Below are positions 7,940 to 15,371 of a stretch of 18,529 bases of DNA, in pieces. The stretch covers positions 1 to 18,529 of the forward strand of contig UQMV01000039.1 in the NCBI GenBank assembly GCA_900542315.1, in the 5' to 3' direction. How positions within the stretch are numbered: the stretch's first letter is position 1; every line of letters begins with the position of its first letter. A model generated the notes under the pieces. The model had not been told where the DNA came from, ran no database searches, and was given only the letters and a program-made list of their open reading frames with translations. The position numbers and the translations under genes were made by a program. This DNA is from an uncultured Collinsella sp. (lineage in GTDB: Bacteria > Actinomycetota > Coriobacteriia > Coriobacteriales > Coriobacteriaceae).

Positions 7940-7972
7940 AAAAGACCGACGATGCAAGCGCATCATCGGTCT
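7940..7972 (-). terminator. Rho-independent terminator after thiI
   Basis: A 12-bp stem with one G-U pair (7943-7954 with 7961-7972) and a six-base loop is followed on the minus strand by TTTT. It starts ten bases after the thiI stop and separates the mihF-gmk-rpoZ-thiI operon from comEA. Confidence 0.85.
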
Positions 7973-7982
7973 ATGCACAAAT

Positions 7983-9227
7983 TTACTCGTGATCTTGGTA
8001 AATCTCACGCGGAGCAAGCTCCGAATGTTTACGTTTTAAGGTCTTAGGGGCCTTATACGTGTTGCTCTCGAAGTCGATGTACTCGGTCTGCTTGAGCAGG
8101 CGCTCGATCATCTCCTCGTGATCGAACAGCTCCCAGGCCTCATGCACGGCATCGAGTTTAGCGTGCGTCTCGGGACGGCGCGGCATAAACAGCGTGCAGC
8201 AGTCGGGAGCGGCCTCAGTCGAGATATCGAACGTACCGATCTCCTCGGCGCGCGCGATGATCTCCTGCTTGTCCGAACCGATGAGAGGACGGAACACGGG
8301 GATCTTCACGGCCTCGTTGACGGCCATGATGTTCTCAAGCGTTTGGGAGGCAACCTGCCCAAGCGATTCACCCGTAACGATGGCCTTGGCGCCCTCGATG
8401 TGTGCAATGCGCTCGGCAACCGAATACATAATGCGGCGATACATGATCACGCGCAGGTTGCTGGGACAGGTGACCGAAATCTCACGCTGGCAGTCGCCAA
8501 ACGGCACCACGTACAGGCGGCCGATCTGGACACCCGGCTCAAGCGCACGGATGATGTCCTGCACCAAATACTCGCTCGTATCGGGCGTTTGCGGACGACC
8601 GGAGAAATGTACCGGCACGCACACCGCACCGCGACGCGCGAGCATCCAAGTCGCCACCGGAGAATCGATACCCGACGACAGCAGCGTCACGACCTTGCCG
8701 GCAGAACCCACCGGCAGACCGCCCACGCCGCGCTCGGAGCGCGCGTACACATAAACGCTACCCTGAACCACCAGTACGTGCACCATGGCATCGGGGTCGT
8801 GCATTTGAACCTTTTTATCGGGGAAGGCCTCACACAGCACCTCGCCCACCTGACGATTGATGTCAATCGAGGTGAGCTCATAGTCGGTATTGGAGCGCTT
8901 GGCATGCACCTTAAACGAATCGAAGGAAACAAACTCGCGCAGCGCCTTGACGGCGGCGGCACAGTACTCCTGAGGGTCGCGATTGGTGTGATACGCCAAA
9001 GACACGCGGGCAACGCCGGGAACGGTGCGAATGACACGCGCCGCATCGTCGGCCTGATGCTCGTTAAAGGTCACGAGGATATAACCGGAAATTCGAGACA
9101 CGGCATTCACGGAAAAGGCGGCCAAGGCCGCCTTGATGTTATCCATGAGGATATGCTCAAAATGTGCGCGGTTCTTGCCCTTCAGTCCAACCTCGTGATA
9201 GTGGACCAAGCAGACGCGAGCCGCCAT
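7983..9227 (-). CDS. thiI: tRNA 4-thiouridine sulfurtransferase ThiI (no rhodanese domain)
   Basis: This 414-residue enzyme adenylates uridine 8 of tRNA and transfers sulfur to make 4-thiouridine; in some bacteria it also supplies sulfur for thiamine thiazole synthesis. The N-terminal ferredoxin-like and THUMP region (about 1-165) contains HEVGLKGKNR and FKVHAKRSN (105-113). The PP-loop ATP pyrophosphatase domain has LLSSGIDSPVA (182-192) and a VTGESLGQVASQT segment. The C-terminal rhodanese domain of the E. coli enzyme is absent, as in Bacillus-type ThiI that uses a dedicated cysteine desulfurase, so a thiamine role is less likely. A DCC pair (APDCCTLFMPRRP) lies near 337-350. The ATG follows the rpoZ TAA with no gap, so translation is presumably coupled. 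It is the last gene of its operon. Confidence 0.94.
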   Translation of the reverse strand: MAARVCLVHYHEVGLKGKNRAHFEHILMDNIKAALAAFSVNAVSRISGYILVTFNEHQADDAARVIRTVPGVARVSLAYHTNRDPQEYCAAAVKALREFVSFDSFKVHAKRSNTDYELTSIDINRQVGEVLCEAFPDKKVQMHDPDAMVHVLVVQGSVYVYARSERGVGGLPVGSAGKVVTLLSSGIDSPVATWMLARRGAVCVPVHFSGRPQTPDTSEYLVQDIIRALEPGVQIGRLYVVPFGDCQREISVTCPSNLRVIMYRRIMYSVAERIAHIEGAKAIVTGESLGQVASQTLENIMAVNEAVKIPVFRPLIGSDKQEIIARAEEIGTFDISTEAAPDCCTLFMPRRPETHAKLDAVHEAWELFDHEEMIERLLKQTEYIDFESNTYKAPKTLKRKHSELAPREIYQDHE

Positions 9228-9509
9228 TTAGGCTTCAGCAACCTTGTGGCCGAGCGCCTTCTCGTAACGGGCCTCGTCGTAAGAGATGTCGCCATCGACA
9301 ATCTCGTCCATAGCCATCGAGATGGTATCGGTACCGGAAAGCCCGATGGTGATGTCATCGACATCCTGGACGGCAAGCACGCGGTTGTGCTGGCCACGCA
9401 GCATGCTATTGATGTCGCAGGCGCGCTTAGAGGCAAGCGAAGCGAGCAGGAAGCGGTTGTGATCGGTCTTCTCCAGAAGATCGTCAATGCAAGGCTTTAC
9501 AACGGACAC
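9228..9509 (-). CDS. rpoZ: DNA-directed RNA polymerase subunit omega
   Basis: This 93-residue small RNA polymerase subunit helps fold and hold beta-prime. The conserved block is NRFLLASLASKRACDINSML, where omega proteins have the ...LV..AAKRARQIN... helix that contacts beta-prime; the acidic C-terminal tail (DEIVDGDISYDEARYEKALG) is also family-like. The start is GTG at 9509, with AAAGGA and GAGG upstream; the gene begins five bases after the gmk stop. A gmk-rpoZ neighbourhood is common to many bacteria, which supports the call for so short a protein. Confidence 0.9.
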   Translation of the reverse strand: MSVVKPCIDDLLEKTDHNRFLLASLASKRACDINSMLRGQHNRVLAVQDVDDITIGLSGTDTISMAMDEIVDGDISYDEARYEKALGHKVAEA

Positions 9510-9514
9510 GGACC

Positions 9515-10084
9515 TCAGATCCTTTCATGCATATCGAGAACGCGAACGAGCTCATCGGTCGCGCGGTCGAGATCGTCATTAACCACGACGTCGTCGTAGC
9601 GGTCGGCAAGGGCAAGCTCATCGGCGGCGTTTGCCATACGCAGCTCGATTGTCTCGGGCGTCTCGGTACCGCGACCGACTAGCCGCTCGCGAAGCACCTC
9701 AAGCGAAGGCGGCTTGATAAAGATCAGCACGGCCTCGGGGAAACGCTCCTTAACCTGCAGGGCACCCTGGACATCGATCTCCAGAATCAGAGACGCGCCC
9801 GAGGCGAGCTTGGATGTGACCTCGCTCACCAACGTGCCGTAGCAGTTACCGTGGACCTCGGCCCACTCAACAAACTCACCGTTTGCCACGCGGCGGTCGA
9901 ACTCCTCGCGCGTCAGAAAAAAGTAGTTGACGCCGTCGACCTCACCTTTGCGTGGTGCTCGCGTGGTAGCCGAAACCGTCAGGCCCAGGTTCGAGCGGCG
10001 CTCGCGCACACGAGTGACGAGCGTGCCCTTGCCTGCGCCTGACGGTCCAGAAATCACAAAGAGCTTGGAATCCTGAGCGCTCAC
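9515..10084 (-). CDS. gmk: Guanylate kinase
   Basis: This 189-residue enzyme phosphorylates GMP and dGMP to the diphosphates with ATP, an essential step in GTP supply. The P-loop is at once recognisable: FVISGPSGAGKGTL (about 9-22). The GMP-binding region follows, with TVSATTRAPRKGEVDGVNYFF (36-56) and EFVEWAEVHGNCYGT (70-84), then LILEIDVQGALQV (98-110) and the lid RLVGRGTETPETIELRM. The start is GTG at 10084, directly after the TAA of mihF (no spacing), so it is probably translated by coupling. The length is slightly short but complete. Together with pyrF upstream it places nucleotide metabolism beside the mIHF gene, as in many Actinomycetota. Confidence 0.97.
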   Translation of the reverse strand: MSAQDSKLFVISGPSGAGKGTLVTRVRERRSNLGLTVSATTRAPRKGEVDGVNYFFLTREEFDRRVANGEFVEWAEVHGNCYGTLVSEVTSKLASGASLILEIDVQGALQVKERFPEAVLIFIKPPSLEVLRERLVGRGTETPETIELRMANAADELALADRYDDVVVNDDLDRATDELVRVLDMHERI

Positions 10085-10393
10085 TTATTTGGTCAGCTGC
10101 TCGAGGAGCTGCTCGCGCTGACGGACGCCGAGGCCCTGGACGCGACGGGTAGCGGAGATACCGAGCTCCTCCATGATCTTGGCGGCCTTGGCCTTGCCAT
10201 AACCAGGGAGAGACTCGATGAGGGTGGAAACCTTCATGCGGGAAGCGATGGGGTCATCGGAGTTGAGCACGGACTCGAGGGACTTCTCGCCCTTCTTGAT
10301 CTGCTCGCGAAGCTCAGCGCGGGCGTGACGTGCGGCAGCAGCCTTCTCAAGAGCCTGCTTACGCTGCTCATCGGTAAGCTGAGGGAGTGCCAT
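10085..10393 (-). CDS. mihF: Actinobacterial integration host factor (mIHF)
   Basis: This 102-residue basic, helical nucleoid-associated protein is of the mIHF family, unrelated in sequence to E. coli IHF. The N-terminal half is a charged helix (LTDEQRKQALEKAAAARHARAEL...), and the C-terminal half carries the helix-two-turn-helix DNA-binding segment SLPGYGKAKAAKIMEELGIS (about 65-84) followed by RRVQGLGVRQREQLLEQL. mIHF proteins bend and compact DNA and assist phage integration in mycobacteria and Streptomyces. The ATG at 10393 has GGAGG five bases before it; the in-frame upstream TTG would overlap that Shine-Dalgarno and is rejected. It heads the mihF-gmk-rpoZ-thiI operon; the pyrF-mihF-gmk order is a strong indicator of Actinomycetota. 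Confidence 0.93.
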   Translation of the reverse strand: MALPQLTDEQRKQALEKAAAARHARAELREQIKKGEKSLESVLNSDDPIASRMKVSTLIESLPGYGKAKAAKIMEELGISATRRVQGLGVRQREQLLEQLTK

Positions 10394-10437
10394 TCGTACC
10401 TCCAAATAGTTGGGTTATATCTGATTCAATAATTGGC

Positions 10438-10446
10438 ATTTTAGCA
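10438..10446 (-). promoter_or_regulatory. Candidate mihF promoter P2, extended -10
   Basis: TGC-TAAAAT is a TGN-extended -10 box that would start transcription near 10431, about 38 bases before the mihF ATG. It shares the TGCTA core with the rpsT, rpmB and adhE candidates. Confidence 0.45.
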
Positions 10447-10481
10447 CGTAGAACGTACAAAATGCCCAATCGCGGCTCCAT

Positions 10482-10510
10482 AGGTTAGACGATAGCCGCA
10501 AAAAGTGCAA
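10482..10510 (-). promoter_or_regulatory. Candidate mihF promoter P1
   Basis: TTGCAC (10505-10510), a 17-base spacer and TAACCT (10482-10487) fit a loose TTGNNN-N17-TANNNT pattern on the minus strand. It would give a leader of about 80 bases. It partly overlaps a possible plus-strand -10 box (TATACT, 10511-10516). Confidence 0.35.
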
Positions 10511-10529
10511 TATACTGCGCCCAAAGTTA

Positions 10530-10587
10530 AGCCCCTGACCTGCGATTCCACACAAAGGATGGGAAAGTTTACGCAGGCACAGGGGCT
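10530..10587 (-). terminator. Long hairpin between pyrF and mihF, probable pyr operon terminator
   Basis: An 8-bp stem (AGCCCCTG/CAGGGGCT, 10530-10537 with 10580-10587), a 1x2 internal loop and a 6-bp stem (10539-10544 with 10572-10577) enclose a 27-base loop. It lies about 45 bases after the pyrF stop. On the minus strand it is followed by TAACTTT, a weak T tract; on the plus strand by ATTTTG. It is therefore either a weak or bidirectional terminator or a small structured RNA. Confidence 0.5.
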
Positions 10588-10632
10588 ATTTTGTGCTAAT
10601 GAGACCCAAAAGTGGTGACTTAGGGGAATCTT

Positions 10633-11349
10633 TTAGGCGACGTTTTCGACCAGCTCGGCGACGATAGCGTCAAATGCGGCAACCGGATCGTCGGCGCCAG
10701 TGATGGGTCGGCCCACCACGATGTGGCTCGCACCGCGCTCGATAGCCTGGGAAGGCGTCGCCACGCGGGATTGGTCGCCTAAAGCGGCACCAACCGGACG
10801 CACACCCGGAGTCACGATCAGGGCATCTGGACCCAGCAGCTCACGCATGTCATGAGCCTCCATCGGCGAGCACACGATGCCATCGATGCCGTTGGCCTGA
10901 GCGAGCTTTGCCAGGCGGGCGGCCTCCTCGGCCACGGGCGACTCGACGCCGATCTCGCTCAAGGCATCCTGATTCATGCTCGTGAGAACGGTGATGGCGA
11001 CGAGCTTGGCGCGGTCCTCGCGCGCCTCCTCGGCACCCTCGCGGCAGGCAGCGAGCATGGCGCCCGAACCCAAGCCGTGGACCGAAAGCAGGTCGGCACC
11101 GGCAAGCGAGGCCGAGCGGGCGGCACCGCGAACCTGATGCGGAATGTCATGGAACTTAAGGTCAAGGAAAACCTTAAAGCCCAGGTCCTTGAACGTCTTG
11201 ACGATCTGGGGACCCTCGGCGTAATAGAGCGTCATGCCAACCTTGAGCCAGGCGGCATGGCCCGAAAGCTCGTGGGCGAGCTCGAGCGCACGCTCACGGT
11301 CGCAGTCGAGGGCGACGATTACGCGGTCGCGGGCATCGGTCTCTAGCAT
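10633..11349 (-). CDS. pyrF: Orotidine 5'-phosphate decarboxylase
   Basis: This 238-residue TIM-barrel enzyme decarboxylates OMP to UMP, the last step of de novo pyrimidine synthesis. The catalytic DXKXXD array is visible in FLDLKFHDIPHQV (Asp63, Lys65, Asp68). IVALDCD near the N-terminus and VTPGVRPVGAALGDQSRVATP plus IVVGRPIT near the C-terminus bind the phosphate and base. The length is typical of the bacterial PyrF type 1 enzyme. The ATG at 11349 overlaps the pyrD stop by seven bases. It is the last gene of the pyr operon; no pyrE follows, so orotate phosphoribosyltransferase must be encoded elsewhere if the pathway is complete. Confidence 0.97.
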   Translation of the reverse strand: MLETDARDRVIVALDCDRERALELAHELSGHAAWLKVGMTLYYAEGPQIVKTFKDLGFKVFLDLKFHDIPHQVRGAARSASLAGADLLSVHGLGSGAMLAACREGAEEAREDRAKLVAITVLTSMNQDALSEIGVESPVAEEAARLAKLAQANGIDGIVCSPMEAHDMRELLGPDALIVTPGVRPVGAALGDQSRVATPSQAIERGASHIVVGRPITGADDPVAAFDAIVAELVENVA

Positions 11350-12251
11350 TCGAAAGCACCTACCAGTTCGTTAATGTCCTTCACGCCCTGGGACTCGGCC
11401 CAGGCCTCGAGCTCATGCGCGATCTTGAGCGAAGCGCACGGATCGACGAAGTTGGCCATGCCGACCGACACGCAGGTGGCGCCTGCCAGGATAAACTCAG
11501 CCGCATCCTCACCGGTCATGACACCGCCGACACCGTTGATGGGGATATCGACGGCCTGGGCAACCTCCCAGACCATGCGCACGGCGATGTGATGACACAG
11601 CGGGCCCGAAAGGCCGCCCTTGGGCTTTGCCACGCGGGACTTGCGGGTATGGACGTCGATGGCCATGCCCTGGATGGAGTTGATGACCGAAAGGCCGTCG
11701 GCTCCGGCAGCCTCGAGGGCCTTGGCGATCTCGGCGACGTTGACCGGCGCCATCTTCACGAACAGCGGCTTATCGGTCACCTTGCGGCAGGCAGCCATAA
11801 CGGAAGAGGCGCCCTCGGGCGTGGAGCCCATGGCGGCACCGCCGGCGGCGATATTGGGGCAGCTCACGTTGATCTCGTAGCCGGCAGCCCAGGGGCACAG
11901 CTCGACATACATCTCGAGTGCGCGGACAAACTCGTCAACGGAGTGGCCGGCAACCTGACAGATGACCTGGCAGCCGTCCTTGGACAGCTGTTCGAGCCAC
12001 GGACCGGACTCGCGAGCAAAGGCGGCCACGCCGGGGTTCTGAAGGCCCACGGAGTTGATCATACCGCCGGGGATCTCGGCCATGCGGGGCGCGGGGTTGC
12101 CGGGCCAGGGCTCGGCAGCGCAACCCTTGGTGGTGATGGCGCCCAGCTGGGAAACATCAAAGAAGTTCTGGAACTGCCAACCGTAGCCAAAGGTACCGGC
12201 TGCGGTGTTGATGGGGTTCTGCATCTTGACGCCGCCGAAATCGACGGCCAT
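11343..12251 (-). CDS. pyrD: Dihydroorotate dehydrogenase B, catalytic subunit
   Basis: This 302-residue FMN TIM-barrel enzyme oxidises dihydroorotate to orotate. It is class 1B: the catalytic base is Cys131 in EINVSCPNIAAGG, and it sits beside pyrK, whose product passes electrons to NAD+. Other conserved parts are NPINTAAGTFGYG (12-24), GMINSVGLQNPG (63-74), FVKMAP and the phosphate-binding GVGGVMTGEDAAEFILAGA. The start is ATG at 12251, 14 bases after the pyrK stop; a GTG two codons earlier (12257) is an equal alternative, and neither has a strong Shine-Dalgarno. The frame stays open far upstream through pyrK, but that part has no family similarity and is a shadow of pyrK. NAD+ use suits an anaerobic lifestyle. 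Confidence 0.95.
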   Translation of the reverse strand: MAVDFGGVKMQNPINTAAGTFGYGWQFQNFFDVSQLGAITTKGCAAEPWPGNPAPRMAEIPGGMINSVGLQNPGVAAFARESGPWLEQLSKDGCQVICQVAGHSVDEFVRALEMYVELCPWAAGYEINVSCPNIAAGGAAMGSTPEGASSVMAACRKVTDKPLFVKMAPVNVAEIAKALEAAGADGLSVINSIQGMAIDVHTRKSRVAKPKGGLSGPLCHHIAVRMVWEVAQAVDIPINGVGGVMTGEDAAEFILAGATCVSVGMANFVDPCASLKIAHELEAWAESQGVKDINELVGAFEC

Positions 12252-12265
12252 GTTCACGGTACCCA

Positions 12266-13057
12266 CTAGAAGACCACCACCTTGGAAGCATCGAACACGG
12301 GGCCGCACATGCAAGCACCCTTCATACCGTCGACCGTCTCGACATTGCAGGTGTTGCAGGCGCCAAAGCCACAGCTCATCATGCGCTCGAGCGACACCTC
12401 GCAGTACGCACCGGCCTCGGCGGCAGCGGCGGCGACTTTCTTCATCATGACGGCGGGACCGCAGCTGGCGACATAGTCGTAGCCGCCCTCGCCGAGCAGC
12501 TCGGCTGCCGGGTCGGTGCAAAAACCGTGCGTGCCCAGCGTGCCATCGTCGGTGCACACGTTAACCGTGGCGCCCAGCGCGCGGAACTCGTCGATGCCCA
12601 CGGCCTTGGAAGCGGTGCCAAAGCCCAGGCACACGTCCACATCAACACTCTGCTCGGCAAGCATACCGGCAAGACACAGCACAGGCGGAACGCCGATGCC
12701 ACCGGCAACGAGCAGGGCCTTCCTGGTGCCCTCGGGTACCATCCAGCCACGGCCACCGGGGCCCAGCAGGTTAGAGGAGGAGCCAGGGCCCATCTGGGAC
12801 AAACGACGGGTATCGTCGCCCACGACGGCGTACCACAGCTCGACGGTGCCGGCCTCGGCGTCGGCGCGGTAGTAGCTCAGGGGCACGCGAAGCAGCGAGG
12901 ACGCATCACCGGGTACGGCGATGTTCACAAACTGACCGGGCTTGAGCGCACTTGCAAGCTTGGGGGCCGAGATGACGAGCGAGAAGACGCCGTCGGCAAT
13001 CTCCCGGTTCGAGACGACCTCGAAGTCGTGCATGCGTGCAGTGGAAGGTGTGGGCAT
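12266..13057 (-). CDS. pyrK: Dihydroorotate dehydrogenase B, electron transfer subunit
   Basis: This 263-residue FAD and [2Fe-2S] protein carries electrons from PyrD to NAD+. Domains in order: an FAD-binding beta-barrel with RVPLSYY (57-63), where the RXPXSX(Y/F) motif binds FAD; an NAD-binding fold with LLVAGGIGVPPVLCLAG (115-131) and YDYVASCGPAVMMK; and a C-terminal iron-sulfur motif Cys229-X4-Cys234-X2-Cys237-X11-Cys249. The ATG at 13057 is chosen because GGAG lies five bases before it; an in-frame TTG at 13093 has no such support. It is 92 bases after pyrC, the widest gap in the operon, which contains a GC-rich hairpin. It pairs with pyrD immediately downstream. Confidence 0.95.
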   Translation of the reverse strand: MPTPSTARMHDFEVVSNREIADGVFSLVISAPKLASALKPGQFVNIAVPGDASSLLRVPLSYYRADAEAGTVELWYAVVGDDTRRLSQMGPGSSSNLLGPGGRGWMVPEGTRKALLVAGGIGVPPVLCLAGMLAEQSVDVDVCLGFGTASKAVGIDEFRALGATVNVCTDDGTLGTHGFCTDPAAELLGEGGYDYVASCGPAVMMKKVAAAAAEAGAYCEVSLERMMSCGFGACNTCNVETVDGMKGACMCGPVFDASKVVVF

Positions 13058-13104
13058 AAACGCTCCAATCCCCCATGCGGTTGCATGGTCCAAACGAATA
13101 GAAA

Positions 13105-13129
13105 GCGCGGCACCGCAAGGGCGCCGCGC
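13105..13129 (-). promoter_or_regulatory. GC-rich hairpin between pyrC and pyrK
   Basis: GCGCGGC (13105-13111) pairs with GCCGCGC (13123-13129), extended inside by two more pairs after a mismatch. On the minus strand it is followed by TTTCTATT, a poor T tract. It may reduce read-through or stabilise mRNA ends within the operon; no function is proven. Confidence 0.4.
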
Positions 13130-13149
13130 ACAAAAGCGATAAGGCTATG

Positions 13150-14439
13150 CTAGCAGATGCAGCCGTCGGCAAGCGTCTGTTTACCGCCGACAAATACATC
13201 GGTGGCACGACCGGTGAGCGTGCGGCCGGCAAAACCGGAGTTCTCGGCGCGCGACTCGTAACCGTCCTCGCCGACCGTCCAGGTGGCAGAGGGGTCGAAG
13301 ACGGTCAGGTCGGCAACGGAGCCCGCCTTAACCTGAACCTGGTCGAGGCCCAGAATCTCACGCGGCTTGATGGCCATGAGCTCGACCATACGGCCCATGC
13401 TCATCTTGCCCGTGTTGACCAGCTCGGTGAGCACGAGCGACAGCGAGGTCTCGAGACCGATCATGCCAAAGGGCGCAAGCTCGAACTCGCGGGCCTTCTC
13501 CCACGGAGTGTGGGGAGCGTGATCGGTGACGATAACGTCGACGGTGCCGTCGATGACGCCCTGACGGATGGCCTCGGCGTCCTCGTCGGTGCGCAGCGGC
13601 GGATTGACCTTGAGCGAGGTGTTGTAGGTCTCGTCCAGGTCGTTCTCGGTCAGGAACATGTGATGCGGGGTGGCCTCGCAGGTCACCTGGACACCGGCGG
13701 CCTTACCGGCACGCACGATCTCCAGGCCATGGGCGGTGGAGATGTGCTGGATGTGCAGCTTGGCACCAGTCAGCTTGGCAATCTCGATGTCGCGGGCGAT
13801 CTGGAGCTCCTCGCCGGCAGCCGGCCAGCCCTCGAGGGCCAGACGGGTCGAGACCTTGCCCTCGTTGATCTGGCCGTGGCCGACCAGATCCTCGTCCTGG
13901 CAGTGGCTCATGAAGACCTTGCCGAACATCTTGCCGTAGTCCATGCAGCGACGGAGCATGCCCGCGCCCTGCACGCCGCGACCATCGTCGGTGAAGGCGA
14001 CGGCGCCGTGGGCGACCATATCGCCCATCTCGGACATGGCCTCGCCCTTAAGACCGCGGGTCATGGCGCCCGACGGATAGACGCGGCAGTGGCCGACCTC
14101 GGCAGCGCGGGACTTGACGAACTCCACGACGGTGCCGTTATCGGTGACGGGATCGGTGTTGGGCATGGCGCACACGCCGGTAAAGCCGCCCTTGGCAGCA
14201 GCGCGGGTGCCGCTCTCGATGTCCTCTTTGACCTCGTAGCCGGGCTCGCGAAGGTGAACGTGCATATCCACCAGGCCGGGGACGAGGTACTTGCCGGAAA
14301 GGTCGCGGACCTCGGCTCCCTCGACGGAGAGATTCTCGCCGACCTCGGCGATCTTGTCGCCGTCAATCAGGACGTCAACGACACCGTCAAGCTCGACGGA
14401 CGGGTCGACGACGTGGGCATTCTTAAGAAGCAAGGCCAT
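13150..14439 (-). CDS. pyrC: Dihydroorotase (class I)
   Basis: This 429-residue zinc amidohydrolase cyclises carbamoyl aspartate to dihydroorotate. Metal ligands are visible in LVDMHVHLREPGYE (His60, His62), with later histidines in LHIQHIST and TCEATPHHMF and the conserved Asp in VTDHAPHT. The length and the HVHLREPG motif identify the class I (Aquifex/Bacillus) type rather than the shorter E. coli enzyme. The ATG at 14439 has GGAGG eight bases before it and gives the usual MxLLLKNAHVVDP start; the open frame extending to 14595 is inside pyrB and is rejected. The start overlaps the end of pyrB by 17 bases. In some bacteria class I PyrC associates with ATCase; that is possible but not shown here. 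Confidence 0.97.
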   Translation of the reverse strand: MALLLKNAHVVDPSVELDGVVDVLIDGDKIAEVGENLSVEGAEVRDLSGKYLVPGLVDMHVHLREPGYEVKEDIESGTRAAAKGGFTGVCAMPNTDPVTDNGTVVEFVKSRAAEVGHCRVYPSGAMTRGLKGEAMSEMGDMVAHGAVAFTDDGRGVQGAGMLRRCMDYGKMFGKVFMSHCQDEDLVGHGQINEGKVSTRLALEGWPAAGEELQIARDIEIAKLTGAKLHIQHISTAHGLEIVRAGKAAGVQVTCEATPHHMFLTENDLDETYNTSLKVNPPLRTDEDAEAIRQGVIDGTVDVIVTDHAPHTPWEKAREFELAPFGMIGLETSLSLVLTELVNTGKMSMGRMVELMAIKPREILGLDQVQVKAGSVADLTVFDPSATWTVGEDGYESRAENSGFAGRTLTGRATDVFVGGKQTLADGCIC

Positions 14440-15367
14440 TATCGGCACCTCCAAGCAGCAGATACAGGATAGCCATACGCACGCAGATACCGGCGTAGAC
14501 CTGCTCCAGGATGACGGAGCGTTGCGGGTGGTCGGCCATATAGGAGTCGAACTCGACGCCGCGGTTGATGGGGCCCGGGTGGCAGATGATCGCATCGGGC
14601 TTCATGAGCTTCTCGCGGTCCTTGGTCAGACCGAAGAGCTTGTGGTACTCACGAATGGTCGGGAACGGGGCACCCTCGAGGCGCTCCTGCTGCACGCGCA
14701 GCATGTAGACGACGTCCAGCTCGGGCAGGACGGAATCGAGGTCGCTCGTCACGTGGTCGCAGCCCAGGACCTCGGGCGCCGGCGGCAGCAGCGTGCCAGG
14801 GGCGACGGCGTAGGTCTCGCAGCCCATGATCTTAAGGGCGGGGATCAGCGAACCGCAAACACGGGAGTGCGCGATATCGCCGACGACGGCGACCTTCAGA
14901 CCGTGGAAGTCGCCCTTGTGCTCCCAGATGGTGTACAGGTCGAGCAGGGCCTGCGTGGGATGGTTGTGCTTGCCGTCGCCGGCGCAGATGACGCTCGCGG
15001 GCGAGTTCTGCGTGACGATGTAGGGAGCACCGGCGTGCTTATCTCGCACGACGATGCAGTCGATCTTATAGGCGTTGAGGGTCTCGACGGTGTCGACGAG
15101 GCTCTCGCCCTTGACCGTGGAGGTCGAGGAGCCGCCAAAGTTGAGGCTGTCGGCCGAAAGACGCTTCTCGGCGAGCTCGAAGGAGCTGCGGGTGCGCGTC
15201 GAGGGCTCGTTGAACATGTTGACGATGGTCTTGCCCTTGAGCGTGGGGACCTTCTTGATCGCACGCTCGTTGACCTCGGAGAACGCCTTGGCGGTCTCGA
15301 GGATGAGCTTGATGTCCTCTTCGGAGTACTCGGTAATGTCGATCAGGTGCTTATGGTTGAACGCCAC
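14423..15367 (-). CDS. pyrB: Aspartate carbamoyltransferase catalytic subunit
   Basis: This 314-residue enzyme condenses carbamoyl phosphate with aspartate, the committed step of pyrimidine synthesis. The carbamoyl-phosphate site is in FNEPSTRTRSSFE (STRTR at 56-60), with the active-site loop STVKGESLVDT (about 83-93), HNHPTQALLDLYT (134-146) and the aspartate-binding region ending HPGPINRGVEF. No regulatory subunit gene pyrI is adjacent, matching Bacillus-type ATCase. The start is set at GTG 15367: GGGAGG is 11 bases upstream, a little far, whereas an earlier GTG at 15379 overlaps that Shine-Dalgarno. The first coding base lies four bases past the pyrR stop. Confidence 0.95.
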   Translation of the reverse strand: MAFNHKHLIDITEYSEEDIKLILETAKAFSEVNERAIKKVPTLKGKTIVNMFNEPSTRTRSSFELAEKRLSADSLNFGGSSTSTVKGESLVDTVETLNAYKIDCIVVRDKHAGAPYIVTQNSPASVICAGDGKHNHPTQALLDLYTIWEHKGDFHGLKVAVVGDIAHSRVCGSLIPALKIMGCETYAVAPGTLLPPAPEVLGCDHVTSDLDSVLPELDVVYMLRVQQERLEGAPFPTIREYHKLFGLTKDREKLMKPDAIICHPGPINRGVEFDSYMADHPQRSVILEQVYAGICVRMAILYLLLGGADNGLAS

Positions 15368-15371
15368 GGTA

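Noticed and set aside
12258..12557. N-terminal extension of pyrD by about 100 codons
   Set aside because: It overlaps pyrK in another frame and has no similarity to dihydroorotate dehydrogenases.
13147..14472. Long plus-strand open frame opposite pyrC, with others opposite lepA (2247-3209), thiI-rpoZ (8118-9599) and pyrB (14291-15427)
   Set aside because: All are antisense to well-supported genes, lack motifs, and are expected in GC-rich DNA with strong third-position bias.
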